Part shown: piece by piece, positions 6,386-12,328 of the stretch
How positions within the stretch are numbered: the stretch's first letter is position 1
Layout of the letters: each line of letters opens with the position of its first letter
Origin: Bacteroidales bacterium UBA1628
GTDB taxonomy: Bacteria > Bacteroidota > Bacteroidia > Bacteroidales > UBA932
NCBI GenBank assembly: GCA_002321335.1
Contig: DCMG01000117.1
Span: 1 to 12,328, forward strand
Length of the DNA: 12,328 nt
Reading direction: 5' to 3'
The notes under the pieces: generated by a model
Database searches by the model: none
Told to the model about the DNA's origin: nothing
What the model saw: the letters and a program-made list of their open reading frames with translations, nothing else
Position numbers and translations under genes: made by a program

Positions 6386-7654
6386 ATGCAAAGAAAAAAT
6401 CTTTATATTCTTTTTGTTTTTTTAGCCTTTGCCCTCGTTCTGGCCTCATCCGGATGCAAGAGAAAGGTGCAGGAGAATGAGACGGAAATAGTTGAGGAAG
6501 TGAAAGATACGCTGCCTCCCATGGGCTTTTGGCCGGATTCCCTTGACCTTGCCGAGGATGCGGTGAGAAATGGTGAGACATTCACCGGGCTGATGAACCG
6601 CCTAGGGCTTTCGATGAATGATGCCATGAAGGTGGCCCAGGCTTGCGACACCGTCTTTGATGTAAGGAAGATGCGCGCGGGCAACAAGGTCCAGGCTTAC
6701 TACCAATTCGACACGACCGGAACCGGAAGCACTGACGGACCTGCTTTGAAATATGTTGTTTACGAGCGCGACAAGATTGAAATGGTAATATTCAGGACTT
6801 CCGAGCCGTTCAAAGTCTGGAACTGGGCGAAGCCAGTCGAAAGATCACGTGAGTATGCGGATGTGACCATCAAATCATCGCTTTGGAATGATATGCTTGC
6901 CGCAGGGATCTCTCCGCAGCTGATTGTACCGCTTTCGGAGATTTACGCATGGTCGGTTGACTTCTTTGGCCTGCAACCGGGGGACCGTTTCAGGGTTCTT
7001 TACGAGCAGAGAAAATGTGATGACGAGATAATAGCCGTTGACACAATCTATTATGCGGAGTTTGTCAGGGACGGGAAGATGATTCCCGCGATCATGTTTG
7101 ATCAGGGAGATCATGGCAATCTTTATTGGAACGAAAAAGGGGAGAGTCTCCGGAAAGCCTTCCTCAAGGCTCCTCTGAAATTCACGAGAATCAGTTCCGG
7201 GTTTTCCTATCACCGGAAGCATCCTGTCACCGGGAAGGTGCGGGCACACACCGCTGTGGATTATGCGGCCCCTACCGGTACTCCTGTGATGACTATCGGT
7301 GATGGGACCGTTGTCAGCGCCGGTTGGACAAACGGAGGAGGCAACACGGTGAAAGTCAGGCATAACTCGGTCTATACCACCAGTTACATGCATCTTTCGC
7401 GCTACGGAGCCGGAATCAAGGCCGGGGTACGGGTACGTCAAGGAGATGTCATCGGCTATGTCGGTTCCACAGGGATGTCCACCGGGCCTCACCTGGATTT
7501 CCGTGTCTGGAAAAACGGTTCCCCGATCAACCCTCTGAAGATGGACTCTCCTCCGTCCGAACCGATCAAGCCTGAGAATATGCCGGCTCTTGACTCGACT
7601 TTCAGATATTACAGGCAGATGATCGACACTTTGAAAGTGACTGCCAATCAATAA
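6386..7654 (+). CDS. M23-family peptidoglycan endopeptidase-like lipoprotein (LytM domain, MepM-like)
   Basis: A 422-residue protein starting at ATG 6386. This start gives a clean type II signal peptide (hydrophobic residues 6-20, lipobox SSGC, Cys24); the frame extends upstream only to a TTG at 6326. After the cysteine come KRK, with no acidic residues, so a periplasm-facing location is likelier than surface display. Residues about 55-110 resemble the LysM/OapA-like N-terminal part of MepM-type enzymes. The LytM domain spans about 268-385, with GFSYHRKHPVTGKVRAHTAVD matching the MepM pattern. Expected zinc ligands His288 and Asp292 (HxxxD) and His336 (YMHL) are present. The usual final HxH is HLD here (His369, Asp371). 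The family cleaves peptide crosslinks of peptidoglycan, but the ligand change leaves activity unproven. The GH3 gene follows after 30 nt. Confidence 0.87.
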   Translation: MQRKNLYILFVFLAFALVLASSGCKRKVQENETEIVEEVKDTLPPMGFWPDSLDLAEDAVRNGETFTGLMNRLGLSMNDAMKVAQACDTVFDVRKMRAGNKVQAYYQFDTTGTGSTDGPALKYVVYERDKIEMVIFRTSEPFKVWNWAKPVERSREYADVTIKSSLWNDMLAAGISPQLIVPLSEIYAWSVDFFGLQPGDRFRVLYEQRKCDDEIIAVDTIYYAEFVRDGKMIPAIMFDQGDHGNLYWNEKGESLRKAFLKAPLKFTRISSGFSYHRKHPVTGKVRAHTAVDYAAPTGTPVMTIGDGTVVSAGWTNGGGNTVKVRHNSVYTTSYMHLSRYGAGIKAGVRVRQGDVIGYVGSTGMSTGPHLDFRVWKNGSPINPLKMDSPPSEPIKPENMPALDSTFRYYRQMIDTLKVTANQ

Positions 7655-7687
7655 TGTTCGTAAAACTTGTGACAATATGAAGTAATG
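7652..7687 (+). promoter_or_regulatory. Chain of overlapping stop/start codons linking M23 and GH3 genes
   Basis: The M23 stop TAA (7652-7654) overlaps an ATG (7654-7656) as TAATG. That ATG opens an 8-codon frame, MFVKLVTI, ending in TGA (7678-7680). The TGA overlaps a second ATG (7677-7679) as ATGA, which reads MK and stops at TAA (7683-7685). This TAA overlaps the GH3 ATG (7685-7687), again as TAATG. TAATGTTC occurs at both ends (7652-7659 and 7683-7690). Such overlaps are typical of termination-reinitiation coupling, and no -7 promoter match is evident in the gap, so co-transcription is likely. The peptides themselves need not have a function. Confidence 0.35.
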
Positions 7688-10045
7688 TTCAATATGATGA
7701 AAAAGAATATATATCTATTATCCATTGCCGCTTCACTACTGTTTGTTCAAGGCTGCGGACAACGTAATACATCATCCGTTTCTCCAGCCATCAGCCGAGA
7801 TTCTGAGATTGAGGAGAAAGTAGAAAAAGTACTTGAGGGAATGGACCTTACCGAGAAAGTCGGTCAGATGATCCAACTTACGTCTTCGACTGTCACAGTT
7901 CAGGGCAAGCCGGAAATCGATCCGGAAAAACTCCAGAAAGTCATAGGAGAGATGAAAGTCGGCTCGATTCTGAACACTTTTGCTGATGTCGCGCAGTCCA
8001 GGGAACTTACCGCACAGTTAGTCAGTGAAATTCAGAAAAAGTCAATGGAGGAGATAGGGATTCCTTGCATCTATGGCCTTGACATGATCCATGGCGCGAG
8101 TTATCTTACAGACGCGACATTCTTTCCGCAGGAAATTAACCTTGCGGCGACTTTCAACCGTGAATATGCCCGTGCCATGGGCGAGGCGATGGCATACGAG
8201 ACAAGGGCGGCCATGGTTCCTTGGGTGTTCTCTCCGGTGATGGATCTTGGCCGGAATCCGGTCTGGCCAAGGCATTGGGAGAGTTTCGGAGAGGATCCGT
8301 ATCTTAATGCCGAGATGGCTGTGGCTGAGACCAAGGCTCTTCAGGGGGACGATCCGAACCATATTGACGACAAGCATGTCGCTGTAAGCGTAAAGCATTT
8401 CATGGCCTACGGTGTTCCGGTTTCAGGAAAGGACAGGACTCCTGCTCTTGTTCCTGAAAATGAGTTGAGGGAGAAGTACTTCCGTCCGTTCAAGGATTGC
8501 CTTGAGGTGGGAGCCTTGACTCTGATGGTCAACTCCGCTTCAATCAACGGAATCCCTACACATGCCAACAAGGAACTTCTGACCGGTTGGGTCAAGGACG
8601 ACCTGGATTGGGATGGCTTGATTGTCACTGACTGGGCTGACATCAACAATCTTTTCGAAAGAGATCACGTGGCCAAGGACAGAAAGGAAGCCTTGGCAAT
8701 GGGTATCAACGCAGGAATCGACATGATCATGGAACCATACGATCCGTCCTGCTGCACTGAGCTTAAGGAAGTTGTGGAGGCTGGAATGATTCCGATGTCC
8801 AGAATTGACGATGCTGTCCGCAGGGTGCTTCGCCTGAAGTTCCGTCTGGGACTGTTCGACAATCCGATTTGGGATGTCAGCGGCTTTGACAAGTTCGCAT
8901 GCAAGGAGTTCCAGGACGCCTCATACGCAGCTGCTGTCGAGTCTGAGGTTCTTCTCAAAAATGAGGGTAATATCCTTCCTCTTGAATATGGGAAAAGAAT
9001 CCTCGTGACTGGGCCTAACGCCAATTCAATGAGGTCCTTGAACGGTGGCTGGTCCTACACCTGGCAGGGCGATGCGGGTCGTTTTGCCGGTGATTACAAC
9101 ACGATTTACGAGGCTTTGGCCCAGAAATTCGGTGAGAGGAATGTAATCTATGAGCCGGGAGTGACTTACGATGAGACTGACCGTTGGTCAACCGGAGCAT
9201 GGCAGAAAGAGAACGCTCCTCAGATCGCTAAGGCTGTGGCTGCTGCCTCAAGGGTGGATGTAATAGTCGCTTGCATAGGCGAGAACAGCTACTGCGAGAC
9301 CCCAGGCAACATTGATGACCTGAATCTTTCCGGCAACCAGAAGGAACTTGTCAAGGCTTTGGCCAAGACCGGAAAACCGATTATTCTTGTGATTAACGAG
9401 GGACGTCCGAGGGTATTGCGTGAAATTGAGCCGCTTGCCAAGGCTGTCATCGACGTTATGCTACCGGGCAATTATGGCGGAGACGCCCTTGCCGCCCTTA
9501 TGTCCGGCGAGGAGAATTTCAGCGGCAAGCTGCCGTTCACCTATCCTAAGTACGTCAACTCGCTTCACACTTATGACTATAAGGTCAGCGAGAGCCGTGA
9601 GACGATGGCCGGGGCATATAACTACGACGCCATCATGGATGTCCAGTGGCCTTTCGGTTTCGGACTCAGCTACACCACTTTTGAATATTCAGACTTCAAA
9701 TGCTTGAGCGGTGCCGCCTTTGCCCCTGACGATGACCTCAAGTTTGAGGTGACTGTCAGGAACGCGGGCTCGCACAACGGCAAGGAGGCTGTCCTGCTAT
9801 ATTCAAGTGACATTGTCGCAAGTTTGCTCCCTGACGTGAAGCGTCTTCGTGAGTTCACCAAGGTTGAGCTCGCTTCAGGTGAGAGCAAGGTTGTTTCGTT
9901 CACGATTCCTGCCAAGGAACTTGCCTTTGTAGGCTCCGACGGCAAGTGGCGTCTTGAGGCCGGTGATTTCAGAATGAGCTGCGGTGGGCAATCCCTCATG
10001 ATCACCTGCTCCGAGACCAAGGTCTGGGACACACCGAACATCTAG
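7685..10045 (+). CDS. Glycoside hydrolase family 3 lipoprotein, BoGH3B-like beta-glucosidase
   Basis: A 786-residue GH3 enzyme. Residues 1-23 form a type II signal peptide ending at lipobox VQGC (Cys24). Starts at Met4 (7694) or Met5 (7697) would also serve. The N-terminal (beta/alpha)8 domain (about 45-390) has the KH pair (237-238) and the nucleophile motif GLIVTDW with Asp316. The (alpha/beta)6 domain (about 420-620) has EVLLKNEGNILPL, and GENSYCETPG (532-541), whose Glu533 or Glu538 is the likely acid/base. A fibronectin-III-like domain (about 680-775) follows WPFGFGLSYTTFEY. The block SGKDRTPALVPENELREKYF resembles the Bacteroides BoGH3B and plant exo-beta-glucanase branch more than NagZ, which is shorter and lacks FnIII. 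It should release glucose from beta-glucan or xyloglucan oligosaccharides, but the linkage is not determined. No SusC/SusD or other glycosidase is adjacent, so no polysaccharide utilisation locus is visible here. Confidence 0.92.
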   Translation: MFNMMKKNIYLLSIAASLLFVQGCGQRNTSSVSPAISRDSEIEEKVEKVLEGMDLTEKVGQMIQLTSSTVTVQGKPEIDPEKLQKVIGEMKVGSILNTFADVAQSRELTAQLVSEIQKKSMEEIGIPCIYGLDMIHGASYLTDATFFPQEINLAATFNREYARAMGEAMAYETRAAMVPWVFSPVMDLGRNPVWPRHWESFGEDPYLNAEMAVAETKALQGDDPNHIDDKHVAVSVKHFMAYGVPVSGKDRTPALVPENELREKYFRPFKDCLEVGALTLMVNSASINGIPTHANKELLTGWVKDDLDWDGLIVTDWADINNLFERDHVAKDRKEALAMGINAGIDMIMEPYDPSCCTELKEVVEAGMIPMSRIDDAVRRVLRLKFRLGLFDNPIWDVSGFDKFACKEFQDASYAAAVESEVLLKNEGNILPLEYGKRILVTGPNANSMRSLNGGWSYTWQGDAGRFAGDYNTIYEALAQKFGERNVIYEPGVTYDETDRWSTGAWQKENAPQIAKAVAAASRVDVIVACIGENSYCETPGNIDDLNLSGNQKELVKALAKTGKPIILVINEGRPRVLREIEPLAKAVIDVMLPGNYGGDALAALMSGEENFSGKLPFTYPKYVNSLHTYDYKVSESRETMAGAYNYDAIMDVQWPFGFGLSYTTFEYSDFKCLSGAAFAPDDDLKFEVTVRNAGSHNGKEAVLLYSSDIVASLLPDVKRLREFTKVELASGESKVVSFTIPAKELAFVGSDGKWRLEAGDFRMSCGGQSLMITCSETKVWDTPNI

Positions 10046-10149
10046 TGTCGCTTCGGTGCTTCGACAAGCTCAGCAACCGAAACCTCTTCGGTCACTGAGC
10101 CTGTCGAAGTGACCAATAGTGACCACAAAATGAATTTTATCCAAAAGAC
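10046..10149. other. Intergenic region between GH3 and MscS genes
   Basis: This 104-bp spacer is dominated by a REP-like inverted repeat (10059-10109). After the repeat, AGTGACCA occurs twice (10108-10115 and 10118-10125); its complement GGTCACT lies inside the second hairpin arm (10090-10096), so alternative pairings are possible. No clear TAnnTTTG promoter and no strong ribosome binding site precede the ATG at 10150; the leader CCAAAAGAC is only A-rich. It is therefore unclear whether the channel gene has its own promoter or is read from the GH3 operon. Confidence 0.5.
10059..10109. repeat. REP-like imperfect inverted repeat, 22-bp arms, 7-nt loop
   Basis: Arms at 10059-10080 and 10088-10109 are complementary at 19 of 22 positions, around the 7-nt loop AACCTCT. 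The first arm begins CTTCGACAAGCTCAG and the second ends CTGAGCCTGTCGAAG. I recall related CTTCGACAxGCTCAG palindromes as dispersed extragenic repeats in many bacteria; whether this genome has further copies cannot be seen here. It starts 14 nt after the GH3 stop, so it may stabilise or terminate that transcript, though no T-tract follows on the plus strand. The three mismatches are A.C on the plus strand but G.U pairs in RNA of the minus strand. Confidence 0.75.
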
Positions 10150-12328
10150 ATGAGAATATTCAAGAGGATCATCCTGACGCTTGCCGGAATGTTGATGGTG
10201 TCGGCACCGTCTTGGGGCGTGTTTAACGAGAAGGATCTGGCGCAGACGCTTCAGGTGCTGCGATATGAGCTGCGTAAGGCGTACGTCGAGATGGAGAAGA
10301 GCCAGGTGTCGTACGAGTCACAGGATGACAGGCAGCACGAGGAACTGGTGCATCTTATCCAGAGTTGCAACGAGCTGTCGCTGATGCTGTACTCGCAGAA
10401 GCAGGACTTCACATTCGACCTTACCTACGCCCTCCAGCAGGTCACAGACCAGTACCATAACTTCACTCAAAGCCGGATGCCGTACGACAACATCATCTCT
10501 TACCTTGATGTGGAGATCGACAGGTACGACAGGCTGGTGATGGCTCTGAAAGTGCTTCCTCCTGAATTGATTGAGTTGCCGGACAGCCTTGGAGGATCGT
10601 CTTTGCTGGACTCTCTGGCGTCCACGCTCCAAACGCATATTCTTCCGAATGATTCCTACACGGATGCCCATGCTGGTGATCCGGCTCATGTCGGGCACAA
10701 TCATTTTGTCGGTCTTGAGGAGGAGCACGAGCACGGTTCATTCCATCTGGACAGCCTGTCGCAGGTGGCAAGGGACAGTTGTCTCTTCTATTCCACAAGG
10801 CTGCTGAAGATGTTCACGGACATTCGTGACCATATGATTGAGGACAACGAATATTATGACACGACCGACAAGCGCCTTAAAGAGGCCTACGACTATGCCC
10901 AGGATCGTTATAAGATGGTCCAGAAGAAGATATTCATTGAAGGACAGGACAATTTCTGGACAATTCTTACTCACGTCAAGTCTTATGCATCGAGAGCCGC
11001 CAAGGATTTCAGCGACAAGTACGGCAGGGCTTATTTCACTGATGTGAAGAGTGAGTGGCGTGGTCCGATGGTCATCGGCTTCTCGTTCATGGTTCTGATT
11101 TATCTTGCAATCGCCACGCTGTTGAGCATGTTGATTGTCAAGATGTTGATGAGACGGGTCAAGTTCTTCAGGACGGAATGGTTCCGCAAGAGGGAAGCGG
11201 CCATATTCATGCTTGGCGCAGCGATTCTGTTTGTAGTCGTCATCGCGATTGCCAGGAACGCCTCCTCGACATCGCATTTCTTCACCATGGCAGCCGGGCT
11301 GCTGATCGAGTTCGCGCTGTTGCTGATCGCTGTGCTGACCTCGCTTCTGATCCGTCACGACAGCAAGCAGATCAACTATGGAATGCGGATCTACACTCCG
11401 ATAATGCTGATGGGATTGCTGGTCATTACGTTCAGAATCATATTCATACCTAACAGTCTGATCGCTTTGATTTTCCCTCCGCTGCTGGTTGTGTTCGGCT
11501 TCTGGCAGTGGGCTTCCATCCATCGCAACGGCCCGAAGGTGCCGAAGAGTGACAATTCCTACGCCATCGCGTCGTTTGTGGTGACGGTCATCACCTTTGT
11601 CATTTCTATCGTTGGCTACAGTCTTTTGGGCTTGCAGGTCTATATCTGGTGGATCTTCCAATTGACGGTGCTTCAGCTTATTGTCGCTTGTGATGACCTG
11701 CTTAGAAAGTACCGTCACAAGAGGGTTGACGTCCTTGTACGGGCCTACAGGCTAAAGCATCAGAACGACATCGGAAAGGACAAAGGCTCGTTCATCCTGG
11801 TGACTTGGCTTTACGATCTTGTGGAGATGGTCTGCATTCCGGTGCTTTACCTGCTTTCGATTCCGTTCTGCCTTTACATGGCTTCGGAAGTGTTCGACCT
11901 GACGGAAATATGCATGGACATGTTCTTCTACCCGTTCTTTAACTACGAGTACCTGCATCTGTCTGTTTCCAAGATGGTTCTGGCTGCCGGCCTGTTCTAT
12001 GTGTTCAAGTACATCTGCTATGTGGCGAGAGCTCTTTACAGGATTTACAAGCTTCGCAAGACCCTTAGTCAGACCGGGGCGTCATTGATTCGTGAGAATG
12101 AGTTGAACCTGACGCTTGCGAACAATGTGATCGGAATCCTGGCCTGGGGCACTTATTTCATAGTGACAATCTCGCTTTTGAATATTCCTACGAAGTCCCT
12201 GTCGGTGATCACCGCCGGTCTTGCGGCCGGTCTTGGTTTCGCGATGAAGGACATCTTGAACAACTTCTTCTATGGAGTGCAGTTGATGTCTGGCCGTCTC
12301 CGTGTGGGCGACTACATAGAGTGTGACG
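10150..12328 (+). CDS. Large MscS-family mechanosensitive ion channel (3' end outside window)
   Basis: The frame is open from ATG 10150 to the window edge (726 codons plus one base), so the gene is partial at its 3' end. Residues 1-23 look like a signal peptide (MRIFKRIILTLAGMLMVSAP, then SWG). A soluble, charged, helix-rich region (about 25-303) should lie in the periplasm. About ten hydrophobic segments follow (roughly 307-330, 350-368, 376-400, 415-433, 436-455, 471-496, 498-514, 553-578, 605-627, 658-678). Then comes the pore helix: ITAGLAAGLGFAMKDILNN (687-705) and FFYGVQLMSGRLRVGDYIE, matching MscS TM3 and the start of the beta domain. The size is MscK-like rather than small-MscS-like. 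Such channels open on membrane tension to release solutes during hypo-osmotic shock. Oddity: seven His in 26 residues (174-199). The C-terminal vestibule is missing from the window. Confidence 0.9.
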   Translation, partial: MRIFKRIILTLAGMLMVSAPSWGVFNEKDLAQTLQVLRYELRKAYVEMEKSQVSYESQDDRQHEELVHLIQSCNELSLMLYSQKQDFTFDLTYALQQVTDQYHNFTQSRMPYDNIISYLDVEIDRYDRLVMALKVLPPELIELPDSLGGSSLLDSLASTLQTHILPNDSYTDAHAGDPAHVGHNHFVGLEEEHEHGSFHLDSLSQVARDSCLFYSTRLLKMFTDIRDHMIEDNEYYDTTDKRLKEAYDYAQDRYKMVQKKIFIEGQDNFWTILTHVKSYASRAAKDFSDKYGRAYFTDVKSEWRGPMVIGFSFMVLIYLAIATLLSMLIVKMLMRRVKFFRTEWFRKREAAIFMLGAAILFVVVIAIARNASSTSHFFTMAAGLLIEFALLLIAVLTSLLIRHDSKQINYGMRIYTPIMLMGLLVITFRIIFIPNSLIALIFPPLLVVFGFWQWASIHRNGPKVPKSDNSYAIASFVVTVITFVISIVGYSLLGLQVYIWWIFQLTVLQLIVACDDLLRKYRHKRVDVLVRAYRLKHQNDIGKDKGSFILVTWLYDLVEMVCIPVLYLLSIPFCLYMASEVFDLTEICMDMFFYPFFNYEYLHLSVSKMVLAAGLFYVFKYICYVARALYRIYKLRKTLSQTGASLIRENELNLTLANNVIGILAWGTYFIVTISLLNIPTKSLSVITAGLAAGLGFAMKDILNNFFYGVQLMSGRLRVGDYIECD

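Noticed and set aside
6875..7675. 266-codon minus-strand open frame across the M23 gene
   Set aside because: It lies opposite the conserved LytM domain, has no recognisable motif, and its composition is that of an antisense translation.
7685..10045. A polysaccharide utilisation locus centred on the GH3 gene
   Set aside because: There is no SusD homologue, no second glycosidase and no hybrid two-component regulator in the window. The nearby receptor is on the other strand and pairs with DUF4249.
10738..11718. 326-codon minus-strand open frame, rich in Gln, His and Arg
   Set aside because: It is exactly opposite hydrophobic membrane segments of the MscS gene, whose complement naturally reads as Gln/His/Arg-rich. 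The plus-strand frame has clear channel motifs and explains the sequence.

Overview
The window looks like chromosomal DNA from a strictly anaerobic member of the Bacteroidota, most likely the order Bacteroidales. The reasons are a four-subunit 2-oxoacid:ferredoxin oxidoreductase of the VorB type, a TonB-dependent receptor with an N-terminal carboxypeptidase-like domain paired with a DUF4249 lipoprotein, a BoGH3B-like lipoprotein glycosidase, weak A-rich ribosome binding sites, and a promoter matching the Bacteroidetes -7 element TAnnTTTG. Nothing in the sequence names a genus or species. I see no tRNA, rRNA, CRISPR array, transposase or prophage gene.

Layout. (1) 32-2685, plus strand: a compact four-gene operon for a 2-oxoacid:ferredoxin oxidoreductase (ferredoxin-like delta, alpha, TPP-binding beta, gamma), with gaps of only 3-12 nt. 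(2) 2682-6231, minus strand: a TonB-dependent receptor gene followed 4 nt later by a DUF4249 lipoprotein gene, a probable outer-membrane uptake unit of unknown substrate. Its last stop codon overlaps the stop codon of the oxidoreductase operon, so two convergent operons meet with no spacer. (3) 6232-6385: a 154-bp divergent control region with a 16-bp perfect palindrome plus a repeated half-site, and a Bacteroidetes-type promoter placed so close to the next ATG that a leaderless mRNA is predicted. (4) 6386-10045, plus strand: an M23-family peptidoglycan hydrolase-like lipoprotein (with HLD in place of the usual HxH motif), then a GH3 beta-glucosidase-like lipoprotein. The 30-nt gap between them is bridged by a chain of overlapping stop and start codons. 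(5) 10046-10149: a REP-like 22-bp imperfect inverted repeat. (6) 10150 to the right edge: a large MscS-family mechanosensitive channel, cut off at the start of its beta domain, with an unusual histidine-rich patch in its extracytoplasmic N-terminal region.

How the genes fit together. The oxidoreductase is central anaerobic metabolism, interconverting branched-chain or related 2-oxoacids and acyl-CoA with ferredoxin. The other genes act at the cell envelope: nutrient capture (TonB receptor with DUF4249 partner), wall remodelling (M23), glycan trimming (GH3) and osmotic safety (MscS). No gene is wholly novel. The best candidates for a second look are the regulatory and structural details: the palindrome and leaderless promoter, the stop-start relay, the hairpin whose mismatches are all G.U on one strand, the M23 metal-ligand change, and the His-rich channel domain.
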